NCBI GenBank assembly: GCA_964396845.1
Contig: CAYNGH010000018.1
Span: 1-36,481 of the forward strand
DNA length: 36,481 bases
From: CAYNGH01 sp964396845
GTDB lineage: Bacteria; Vulcanimicrobiota; JAJTBE01; CAYNGH01
Direction of reading: 5' to 3'
A program made the position numbers and the translations under genes. How positions within the stretch are numbered: the first letter of the stretch is position 1; the number at the start of each line of letters is the position of its first letter. The notes beneath the pieces were generated by a model. It saw nothing but the letters and a program-made list of their open reading frames with translations. It did not search any database and was not told the origin of the DNA. This document shows positions 7,339 to 14,672 of this stretch, one piece after another.

Positions 7339-9474
7339 ATGAAAGTCAGGGAAAGAAACATCATCGACAGAATGCTCGGCCCCGAAAGTATCGCCGTTGT
7401 GGGGGCTTCTTCCCGGGAAGGGAGCCTTGGAAATCAGGTGATGAAAAAGGTGACGGGATACGGCTTCACCGGGAAGGTATATCCCGTCAATCCCAAGACT
7501 CCTGAGATAATGGGGCACAAGGCATACACCCTCACCAGCAAAATCCCCGGCCCGGTGGATACAGCAGTCATCTGCGTGCCGGGACAGTTCGTCATTGATG
7601 TGATTGAGGATCTGCACATAAAAGGGGTCCGGTCATGCATCATCATATCTGCAGGGTTCAAGGAAACCGGCCCTGAAGGAATCCGCCGGGAAAAGGAGCT
7701 GACCCGGCTTGCCCGGGAATATGGCATCCGGGTTGTAGGCCCCAACTGCTTCGGCATCATCAACGGCCATCCCGATACATCCCTGGACTGTACCTTTGCC
7801 CGGAACTTTGCTCCCAGAGGTCATGTGGGGTTCATATCCCAGTCGGGGGCGGTTGGCGCTGCGGTGAACGAGGATCTGCGCCATACCAAGATGGGCCTGT
7901 CGGTATTCGTGACCCTGGGCAACCGCATCGATTTTGACGAAAACGAGGCCATGGAATACCTGGCCCGGGATGAGAATACCCGGGTCATCATGATGTACCT
8001 TGAGAATTTTGCCAACCCCCAAAGATTCATGGAAACAGCCCGCAGGGTGACCAGAGAAAAACCGGTGATAGTCCTCAAGGCTGGCCGTTCCGAGATGGGC
8101 GCCGCCGCGGCGGCTTCCCACACAGGACAGCTTGCCCAGTCCGACAGCTTCTCATCGGCCCTGCTGGACAGGTCCGGGTGTATCCGGGTTTTCTCGGTGC
8201 CGGAAATGATAAACGCCGCCAAGGCCCTTTACCCGGGAATCATCCCCAGATCCCCGGAGCTGGCGGTGGTGACCAACGCTGGAGGATTCGGGGTGATGGC
8301 CATGGATCGGGCAGAAGAATTAGGGGTGAAACTGGCCCGGCTGGCCCCGGAAACCAAGGATCTCCTCAAGTCCAAGCTCCCTCCCGAGGCATCATGCCAG
8401 AACCCGGTGGATCTTTTAGGCACTGCTACCCACAAGGAATATGGCGATGCTCTGGAAGGACTGCTGATGGATCCCGGAGTGGGCGCAGTGATATACAACT
8501 TCGGCCCGCCGGTGATGCAGAAGGCGGACCCCATCGCAGAAAAAGCCGCCCACTTTGCCCGGATATTCCCCAAGAAGCCGATCCTGTCCATATACATGAA
8601 CCGCCGGCGCATAATGGAACCCCTGAGAAAGGCCTGGCAGGAGGAAGGGGTGTTTGTGCCTCAGTTTGACTACCCCGAAGAAGCAGCCTGGGCATATTCA
8701 AAACTGATAGAGTATGGCCAAATCCGACAGCGTCCCCTGGAAAAGCCTCCCGTTCTTGATGTGGATATAGAATCTGCCCGGGCCATCATCAGTAGGGCTA
8801 CCCAACAGGGCCGGGCACAGCTGGACTTTGACGAGGGTCAGGACCTGCTGAGGCTTTACGGGATCCCTTGCGTCAAATCCGTCAAGGTGATCCCCGGTGA
8901 TGATTTGGCAGACAAGATCCGGGGGCTGAAATTCCCCGTGGCAATCAAGCCCGCCTGGGGCGGAGTGGTTCACAAGACCGAGATGAGAGCAGTGCGCCTG
9001 AACCTGAAAGACACCGGGGAGATTCAAAGAGCCGTTGATGAAATCTCCGCCTCCATCGGGAAAGCCACCGGGAAGCCCTATGACCGGGGATTCATGGTTC
9101 AGGAGATGTTCACCGGCGGACAGGAGGTAATTCTGGGAGGCATCAGGCAGGAATCGGAAATGAGCCTGATGATGTTCGGCCTGGGAGGTATATTTGTGGA
9201 GCTTCTGGGAGATGTTTCCTTTGGATTGGCTCCCCTGACCATGGATCAGGCTATGGAAATGATGGAGAAAACAAAGGGATTCAAGCTTCTTTCAGGCTTC
9301 CGGGGAAAAGACGGCTACGCCACGGGGGATCTGTCCGAAGCCCTGGTCCGATTGTCCAGACTTATGGGAGATCATCCCCAAATCCAGGAGCTGGACATCA
9401 ACCCCATGATGACAGGCAGGAAAGAAGGCAGTTCCATGGCAGTCGATGTCAGGGTAATATTGAAAAAGGATTAA
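7339..9474 (+). CDS. Acetate/acyl-CoA synthetase, ADP-forming (fused alpha-beta)
   Basis: A 711-residue enzyme of the NDP-forming acyl-CoA synthetase superfamily: acyl-CoA + ADP + Pi to acid + CoA + ATP, reversible, cytosolic. Residues about 10-120 form the CoA-binding Rossmann-type domain (SIAVVGASSREGSLGN). Residues about 130-470 form the succinyl-CoA-ligase-like domains with the phosphohistidine site ASHTGQLAQSD (His261). Residues about 500-711 form an ATP-grasp domain (FPVAIKPAWGGVVHKTE and the C-terminal QELDINPMM). The alpha and beta parts are fused in alpha-beta order, as in many bacterial homologues. The enzyme class is used in fermentation to make ATP from acetyl-CoA or related thioesters. 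The gene stands alone, divergent from the propeller lipoprotein. Confidence 0.93.
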   Translation: MKVRERNIIDRMLGPESIAVVGASSREGSLGNQVMKKVTGYGFTGKVYPVNPKTPEIMGHKAYTLTSKIPGPVDTAVICVPGQFVIDVIEDLHIKGVRSCIIISAGFKETGPEGIRREKELTRLAREYGIRVVGPNCFGIINGHPDTSLDCTFARNFAPRGHVGFISQSGAVGAAVNEDLRHTKMGLSVFVTLGNRIDFDENEAMEYLARDENTRVIMMYLENFANPQRFMETARRVTREKPVIVLKAGRSEMGAAAAASHTGQLAQSDSFSSALLDRSGCIRVFSVPEMINAAKALYPGIIPRSPELAVVTNAGGFGVMAMDRAEELGVKLARLAPETKDLLKSKLPPEASCQNPVDLLGTATHKEYGDALEGLLMDPGVGAVIYNFGPPVMQKADPIAEKAAHFARIFPKKPILSIYMNRRRIMEPLRKAWQEEGVFVPQFDYPEEAAWAYSKLIEYGQIRQRPLEKPPVLDVDIESARAIISRATQQGRAQLDFDEGQDLLRLYGIPCVKSVKVIPGDDLADKIRGLKFPVAIKPAWGGVVHKTEMRAVRLNLKDTGEIQRAVDEISASIGKATGKPYDRGFMVQEMFTGGQEVILGGIRQESEMSLMMFGLGGIFVELLGDVSFGLAPLTMDQAMEMMEKTKGFKLLSGFRGKDGYATGDLSEALVRLSRLMGDHPQIQELDINPMMTGRKEGSSMAVDVRVILKKD

Positions 9475-9527
9475 GCTGGAGTCAATTCCAGCGAGATCCG
9501 CCATGATTACAACCAAGGGGGTAGCCA

Positions 9528-10835
9528 TTGTTTCTGACGGGCAGGGTCATACTCTGGGCAATGGGGGGGATCCCCTTTGTCTTGATTTTTAGCGGGCTTC
9601 TGGGGCCATGGGGCGCATTATCCCTCTACAACGGGGTTCTGCTGTTGCTTATTCTTCTGGACATGTTCACCTGTCCCGGCAGTCAAAATATCCCAATTAC
9701 CCGGCATATGGAGGAGAAACTCTCCCTGGGGACGGCAAACCCGGTCATCATAAAGTTGACAAACAAAAGTCGTGCCGGAGTGAATGTCCTGGTGCGGGAT
9801 TTTTTCCCTTCACAGCTGGGGGAGCTTCATTCTGCCATAAAAATCTTTTTACCTCCGGGTGAGAGCCGGGAGATAAAATATTCTGTGCATCCTTCCCGCC
9901 GGGGAGAATACTCCCTGGGCCCCATGTCCGTCAGGGTTTCGGGTCTGCTGGGGCTGGGAGGCAGGCAGTTCCTGATGAAAGACCTCCACCGGGTGCGGGT
10001 TTATCCCAATATCCGGGGAATCTCCAACTACCGGCTTCTTTCCCGGAAAAACCGCCTCCTCCGGGAAGGCATGAAGCCTTCAAGACTGCCGGGGGCCGGC
10101 ACCGATTTTGAATCCCTGCGGGATTATGTCCCCGGGGATGAATACCGCAGGATTAACTGGAAAGCCACAGCCCGGCGTTCCCGGCTGGTGGCATCTCAAT
10201 ATCAGGCGGAAAAGAGCCAGAATATTTTTGTTGTCATTGAAGCGGGCCGGATGATGGCTGCCGACATTGAAGGACTGTCCCGGTTTGATCATGCCATAAA
10301 CAGTGCTCTTCTGCTGAGTTATGTGGCAATGGAAAAGGGGGACCGAGTGGGGTTGATGGTGTTTGCCGATGAGATTCTGGCATATATTCCTCCAAAGAGA
10401 GGCAGAAAACAGCTGAACCGCATCATTGAATCCCTTTACGGCCTGGAGCCTCGCCCGGTGGAAGCCGATTACCGCCGGGGAATGGGCTATTTGACCGCAA
10501 GAAACCGCAAGCGGAGCTTAGTTGTGCTCTATACCGATCTTGTTGACGAAGAGGTTTCCCGTTCAGTTCTCACATATTCCCGTGCTCTCTATCCTGCACA
10601 TCTTCCCCTGTGCGTGGTTTTAAAAGACCCGGAGCATACCCGGGAAGCTCAACAGGAGGCTACTGTCAAGGGAGTTTACCGCAGAGCTGTTGCCCTGGAT
10701 CTGCTTCATCAGCGGGAACAGGTGAAAGGGATTCTTAACCGCGGAGGTGTTGCCTGCCTGGATGTTCCTCCCGGCAGACTGACTCCCGGACTGATAACCC
10801 GCTACCTTGAAATCAAGGCAAAAAACCAGCTGTAG
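9528..10835 (+). CDS. DUF58 domain protein
   Basis: A 435-residue protein with two N-terminal hydrophobic helices (about 7-24 and 28-47), an extracytoplasmic-looking beta-rich segment, and the DUF58 core at about 189-225 (GAGTDFESLRDYVPGDE then RRINWKATARRSRL). DUF58 proteins usually sit next to a MoxR AAA ATPase and a transglutaminase-like protein; neither is here. A VWA-like fold follows (about 232-400), but I do not see an intact MIDAS motif. The start is taken at TTG 9528, preceded by AAGGGGG; no better in-frame start is visible. A small anchored protein lies 35 bases downstream and is probably co-transcribed. The biochemical role is unknown. Confidence 0.85.
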   Translation: MFLTGRVILWAMGGIPFVLIFSGLLGPWGALSLYNGVLLLLILLDMFTCPGSQNIPITRHMEEKLSLGTANPVIIKLTNKSRAGVNVLVRDFFPSQLGELHSAIKIFLPPGESREIKYSVHPSRRGEYSLGPMSVRVSGLLGLGGRQFLMKDLHRVRVYPNIRGISNYRLLSRKNRLLREGMKPSRLPGAGTDFESLRDYVPGDEYRRINWKATARRSRLVASQYQAEKSQNIFVVIEAGRMMAADIEGLSRFDHAINSALLLSYVAMEKGDRVGLMVFADEILAYIPPKRGRKQLNRIIESLYGLEPRPVEADYRRGMGYLTARNRKRSLVVLYTDLVDEEVSRSVLTYSRALYPAHLPLCVVLKDPEHTREAQQEATVKGVYRRAVALDLLHQREQVKGILNRGGVACLDVPPGRLTPGLITRYLEIKAKNQL

Positions 10836-10870
10836 CTGGCCGGGCCGTTGAATCGAAAGGAGTCATTTAT

Positions 10871-11320
10871 ATGGAAACTCACAGAATGGTAATTATAACA
10901 GCAACAGTCGGGTTGTTTCTGCTGGGATACTTTGTAATAATGCCCAGAATGATATACGGCCCCCAGGGGAAACCTTCTCCCCAAAAAGATCCAGAAAGCA
11001 TGGGAGAATTCCTGGATGAGATGAGGGTTTCCGGCTGGATTGGCAGGGTGTATTTCAAAAACCGCGGTCTTCTTCTAAGAGTATATCAGGATGCCATCAT
11101 GATAAAGCCTTTCCTGATGGCTCCCGGTGTGATACTTCGAAGTGAGATGATATCTGTCCGGGAGGAGAAGATTTTTCTTTACAATGTAATCCGGATAGAT
11201 CACCGTTCCGGCGATGTCCGTTCACCGGTGAAGATCTCCATGGTTTTCGGCAGTGAAAAGCTGAACTTCCTCCTCACTCATTTTTCCAATGATTACCAGT
11301 TGCCGGACAATATTTTTTAG
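10871..11320 (+). CDS. Small membrane-anchored protein, unknown family
   Basis: A 149-residue protein. One hydrophobic helix near the N-terminus (MVIITATVGLFLLGYFVIM, about 6-24) lacks a lipobox and probably acts as a signal anchor. The remaining ~100 residues alternate hydrophobic and polar residues, suggesting a small beta-rich domain (GWIGRVYFKNRGLLLRVYQD to KISMVFGSEKLNFLLTHF). A PH-like fold is conceivable but unproven. AAAGGAG lies 8 bases before the ATG. It follows the DUF58 gene at 35 bases and ends before an intrinsic terminator, so the two form a short operon. Confidence 0.7.
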   Translation: METHRMVIITATVGLFLLGYFVIMPRMIYGPQGKPSPQKDPESMGEFLDEMRVSGWIGRVYFKNRGLLLRVYQDAIMIKPFLMAPGVILRSEMISVREEKIFLYNVIRIDHRSGDVRSPVKISMVFGSEKLNFLLTHFSNDYQLPDNIF

Positions 11321-11340
11321 ATAACATCCCTGAAACATGA

Positions 11341-11383
11341 GAAACACCCCATGCCACAGATTCTGCAGGTGTTTCCCTTTTTT
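11341..11383 (+). terminator. Rho-independent terminator after the DUF58 operon
   Basis: An 8-bp stem (GAAACACC, 11341-11348, with GGTGTTTC, 11368-11375) encloses a 19-base loop with some inner pairing, followed by CC and six T (11378-11383). Confidence 0.82.
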
Positions 11384-11467
11384 GAACGAAACAACTGTTG
11401 AAATTTTTCCACAGTACAAACAGGCAGAACTGGAAAAACACCAAAGCAAATCTGCCGGGAGAGATTT

Positions 11468-12244
11468 ATGTGCAATTGCTCACCAGTATATGAGGATTTA
11501 AAGGGAAAAACCCTTCTCATCACCGGTGGCACCGGTGGCCTGGGAGAGGCTTTCTGTCGAGAATTTGCCAGAAACGGCGCTAATCTTTGCATCTGCTACA
11601 ACACCAAAAGAAAAAAAGCATTAGAGTTGCAGTCCCAGCTGGAGAAAAAGCACAACATCCGGGCCTGTGTTTTCCAGCTGAGCCAGGAAGATCACAAATC
11701 CTGCCGGGAAGTTACTGCCGGTGCCCTGGAGCATTTCGGGCAGGTTGACTGCCTCATCAACAATGCAGCTATGGAACCACAAAAAATTCTTTTCGAGGAA
11801 GCGTCCCTGGACTACATAAACCGGCTGATTGATGTAAACATCAAAGGCCCCATCAACATGTGCCAGAGTCTTTTGCCCCATTTCCGAAAAAGAAGAAAGG
11901 GAGTCATTGTAAATATCGGATCCATCTGGGGGCAGACAGGCCGGCGGGGAAGCATCATATACGGACTGACAAAGCAGTCCACAACAGTTCTCACCAGGAT
12001 GCTGGCAATGGAATATGCTGTTTACCGCATCAGAGTCAACAGTATTATTCCCGGATACTTCGATACTGGGATGGCCAGGGTTATGAACGCAGAAGACCTG
12101 AAAATCATAAAAAAATCCATCCCTCTGCGACGGCTGGGAACTGGTGAAGAAATAGCCCGGGTTGCGGCCTTTCTCTGCTCGGATCATTCATCTTATATCA
12201 CCGGCCAGCAGGTGTCAGTCAACGGGGGAGCACACATGCTCTGA
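11468..12244 (+). CDS. Short-chain dehydrogenase/reductase (SDR)
   Basis: A 258-residue classical SDR, an NAD(P)-dependent oxidoreductase. The cofactor-binding motif TGGTGGLG is at 19-26. The NNAG motif is present as NNAA (about 98-101). Catalytic residues are Ser152 (NIGSIWG), Tyr165 and Lys169 (YGLTK). The C-terminus SSYITGQQVSVNGGAHML matches the FabG-like subgroup. The substrate cannot be deduced. The N-terminus MCNCSPVYED is unusually Cys-rich. A GGGAGAG ribosome binding site precedes the ATG. The gene stands alone between the terminator at 11341-11383 and the ankyrin gene's promoter. Confidence 0.88.
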   Translation: MCNCSPVYEDLKGKTLLITGGTGGLGEAFCREFARNGANLCICYNTKRKKALELQSQLEKKHNIRACVFQLSQEDHKSCREVTAGALEHFGQVDCLINNAAMEPQKILFEEASLDYINRLIDVNIKGPINMCQSLLPHFRKRRKGVIVNIGSIWGQTGRRGSIIYGLTKQSTTVLTRMLAMEYAVYRIRVNSIIPGYFDTGMARVMNAEDLKIIKKSIPLRRLGTGEEIARVAAFLCSDHSSYITGQQVSVNGGAHML

Positions 12245-12297
12245 TGCTGTGTGGTTTCGGATTTCACCTTTTTAAACTTTCGGGATTAAACCTATTG

Positions 12298-12325
12298 TTA
12301 ACATTGGTTAATCATTGTTGATTAA
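12298..12325 (+). promoter_or_regulatory. Two overlapping inverted repeats, operator candidate
   Basis: TTAAC-ATTG-GTTAA (12298-12311) overlaps the 18-base palindrome TTAATCA-TTGT-TGATTAA (12308-12325), which has perfect 7-bp arms. The second covers the -35 box of the promoter at 12318-12346, the position expected of a repressor site. No regulator is identified. Confidence 0.55.
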
Positions 12326-12346
12326 GTTCCAGCGGTGGACTATAAT
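12318..12346 (+). promoter_or_regulatory. Strong sigma-70-like promoter for the ankyrin gene
   Basis: TTGATT (12318-12323), a 17-base spacer, and a consensus TATAAT (12341-12346). Transcription should start near 12353, about 33 bases before the ATG. Confidence 0.8.
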
Positions 12347-12385
12347 ATTTAAGGGATAGATTGAAGAAAGACCTGAGTTTGTGTG

Positions 12386-13051
12386 ATGGATGATTTTGCT
12401 CTTGCCCTCCGGGACGGGAACTTGGATTTGATCAGGGAAATGATCCGGGAAGACCTTCGATTATTAAACCGGAAGGACAGTCGGGGTTATACTCCCCTTC
12501 ACAAGGCTGCTGCCCGGGACAGGGTTGAACTGGCTCAAATGCTCATCAGTCTGGGCGCTCCCGTGGACATAAATTCCCACAGCGGAGTGACTCCCCTCAG
12601 TGTTTCTCTTTGTGCCGGCCACGAAAAAATGGCGGAGTACCTGATTTTGCAGGGAGCCAATCCAAAAATCAGCGACAAGCTGGGGTGGACTCCCCTTCAC
12701 TCCTCGGCCCTTAGGGGAGTGGGCCTGAAACTGTTGCTACCCCGGTGTCCCGATGTCAACCTTCGCCACAAGTCAGGATGGACTCCCCTGCATCTGGCCT
12801 GTTACCGGGGGCTGACAGAACCGGTGCAGATCCTAATTGAAAACAAGGCCAACTTGAACCTGCGGGATCGGTGCGGATGGACTCCCCTGCACTATGCCTC
12901 ATACCGGGGTAATGTTCCAGTGGTAAAGCTGCTTCTGGACAAGGGCGCCAACGCCTTTGCCCGGAACAAGGCCCACAAGTCCCCCGGAGATATTGCCAGG
13001 GAAAAAGGCCATCCCGACATCGAAAAACTCATCCGTCAGGTGGCCGCATGA
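12386..13051 (+). CDS. Ankyrin-repeat protein
   Basis: A 221-residue protein made almost wholly of ankyrin repeats, helix-turn-helix-loop units that bind other proteins. About six units are visible. The consensus G-[WY]-T-P-L-H occurs at about residues 34-39, 101-106, 133-138 and 166-171, with weaker forms between and after. The third-to-fourth unit (SSALRGVGLKLLLPRCPD) is shortened. There is no signal peptide or membrane segment, so it is probably cytosolic. ATG 12386 is used; a GTG immediately before it (12383) would add one residue. No clear Shine-Dalgarno is present. The strong promoter overlapped by palindromes suggests regulated expression. Its partner is unknown. Confidence 0.87.
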   Translation: MDDFALALRDGNLDLIREMIREDLRLLNRKDSRGYTPLHKAAARDRVELAQMLISLGAPVDINSHSGVTPLSVSLCAGHEKMAEYLILQGANPKISDKLGWTPLHSSALRGVGLKLLLPRCPDVNLRHKSGWTPLHLACYRGLTEPVQILIENKANLNLRDRCGWTPLHYASYRGNVPVVKLLLDKGANAFARNKAHKSPGDIAREKGHPDIEKLIRQVAA

Positions 13052-13093
13052 TGCCTTGGCTTCACTAAGAATAAAAAATGATCGGGTTTTCTA

Positions 13094-13122
13094 TTGACGA
13101 CAATGATATTGTCAGTTATAAA
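13094..13122 (+). promoter_or_regulatory. Sigma-70-like promoter with internal inverted repeat
   Basis: TTGACG (13094-13099), a 17-base spacer, TATAAA (13117-13122). A perfect inverted repeat, GACAAT-GAT-ATTGTC (13099-13113), fills the spacer and is a likely operator. The expected start near 13129 leaves a leader of about 150 bases before ATG 13279, in which GTCCGGCA occurs twice (13172-13179 and 13214-13221). Confidence 0.72.
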
Positions 13123-13278
13123 TAAATCGTGGGGATTTTTCATATTTCCACAACCTGCCTTCCCGGTAACAGTCCGGCAATGGAAACAGCCTTCATCACG
13201 GGGTTTTGCGGGGGTCCGGCAGTTGATTTTAGACAGGGGTTCATTTATTCACCATAAACAAAAAAGGCGGGTAGCAAT

Positions 13279-14595
13279 ATGAATCACAAGCATTACATAT
13301 CAGCGGGGCTTACCCTGGCTCTTTGCCTGACAGGCGGTTGCAACACCAAAGCCATAACCACCGGCACCACCGGTTCTAAAGACATGAACGGCCCTGAGGT
13401 TTCCATCAGTCTTGAGAAAAAAGATCACAAGGGCCAGCTCAATTCCATGGAATCCCAGGGGATAGCCCTGATCAGAAAGGGCCAGCTGGACAGGGCTTAT
13501 GAAGTCTATGAAAAGATTGCCGGCCTTTCTTATTACCGGGGCCGGGAAAAACATATGACTCCCCTGTCAGTCATGCTTCAGGACATTCATGATTACGGCG
13601 ACATGAGCCAGTCTGTTGAATGGTGCAGAAATTTTGTGGAAGAGAACCCCTCCCTTGTCAACTGGGTTGCCGCCCATAATATGGCGGTGATTTTTGCCAA
13701 AACCAACAACTTTGAAGAAGCAGTGGCCATAATGAAACCCTTTATTGACAGTCCCGATGTGGGGCTCGATTTTGTTCACGATTACGGCATGTACTGCCTG
13801 GACATTCTGGAACACAACCGGATTGATGAAGGCCCCCGCCGGGATGAGCTGTTATCCAGAGCCTATCGCTCCGTTGAGATTATCAGGGAAAAATGGGGAG
13901 AAACCCCGAACTATTATATCGCCCTGGGAGAGTATTACACAGTTCTGCGGGACTTTAAAAAAGCAACACAAGCCTATGAAATGTCCATTAAACTGCGGGA
14001 TACCGAATCAAATCCCCAGGAAGGTTTTCTACAACTGGCCGATGCAAGCCTGTTGAAATTCGAGCTGGGAATATTGACCCAGAAACCCGGCAATGACTTG
14101 TCAGATCTTAATAGAATGCTGGAATCCTTTGAACATATCGATCCATACACCTATGACCGGTTCTTTACCGACAGGATGTTTGCCATACTTCTGTCGGAAT
14201 TTTATATGAATGAGGAGCCCATCAAGAGCTGGCAGATTGAAAAAATCATTGGTGAACACAAAAAGATGGAAGAAAAGGGCATGCACCAGCCCCGGCAGTT
14301 AAAAATACTCCATGACGAAATGTACAAGTTCCTGGCAAACCGGGAAAAGGGGGATCACCAGAAGGCTGTCTATCACCTGAACCGGGCCATCAGGTTTTTC
14401 AAGGTAACCCAGGACTGCCCCGCATACCACCCGGTTCATATTCCCCTGGTGGTATCAATGCTCCACGGTTTCCAGGGGGATCTTTATGCCCGGGACGGCC
14501 AGACAGAAGAAGCAAAAAAAGCATACGCCAAAGCCCTGGAATATCTTCCCGCAAATCAGATTGCCCGACGGGAGCTTGACAAGCTGGCCAACTGA
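13279..14595 (+). CDS. TPR-like repeat lipoprotein
   Basis: A 438-residue protein with a lipoprotein signal (LTLALCLTGGC, lipidated Cys21) and no membrane helix afterwards. The mature part is helical, with TPR-like units: about residues 57-85 (GIALIRKGQLDRAYEVYEKI), 133-160 (NMAVIFAKTNNFEEAVAIM), 212-236 (ALGEYYTVLRDFKKATQAYE) and the clearest at 400-430 (GDLYARDGQTEEAKKAYAKALEY). TPRs mediate protein-protein contacts, so it is probably an envelope scaffold. The middle section (240-380) has no clear motif. It has its own promoter (13094-13122) and its own terminator (14615-14647), so it is monocistronic. Confidence 0.82.
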   Translation: MNHKHYISAGLTLALCLTGGCNTKAITTGTTGSKDMNGPEVSISLEKKDHKGQLNSMESQGIALIRKGQLDRAYEVYEKIAGLSYYRGREKHMTPLSVMLQDIHDYGDMSQSVEWCRNFVEENPSLVNWVAAHNMAVIFAKTNNFEEAVAIMKPFIDSPDVGLDFVHDYGMYCLDILEHNRIDEGPRRDELLSRAYRSVEIIREKWGETPNYYIALGEYYTVLRDFKKATQAYEMSIKLRDTESNPQEGFLQLADASLLKFELGILTQKPGNDLSDLNRMLESFEHIDPYTYDRFFTDRMFAILLSEFYMNEEPIKSWQIEKIIGEHKKMEEKGMHQPRQLKILHDEMYKFLANREKGDHQKAVYHLNRAIRFFKVTQDCPAYHPVHIPLVVSMLHGFQGDLYARDGQTEEAKKAYAKALEYLPANQIARRELDKLAN

Positions 14596-14614
14596 CATCA
14601 ACAGCATAACCACC

Positions 14615-14647
14615 GGGAGTCTTTTTCACAAAAGAGGCTCCCTTTTT
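14615..14647 (+). terminator. Rho-independent terminator after the TPR lipoprotein
   Basis: GGGAG-TCTTTT pairs with AAAAGA-GG-CTCCC (two-base GG bulge) in 14615-14642, followed by five T (14643-14647). It lies between convergent genes, but the T-run suits only the plus strand. Confidence 0.8.
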
Positions 14648-14672
14648 AATTTCATAGACGGCCTTTGGGTTT

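Noticed and set aside
9475..9492. Hairpin GCTGGA-GTCAAT-TCCAGC right after the acyl-CoA synthetase
   Set aside because: The stem is only 6 bp with no T-run following; not supportable as an intrinsic terminator.
13094..13282. A 62-codon plus-strand frame upstream of the TPR lipoprotein
   Set aside because: It coincides with the promoter and leader of the lipoprotein gene and has no ribosome binding site or recognisable domain.
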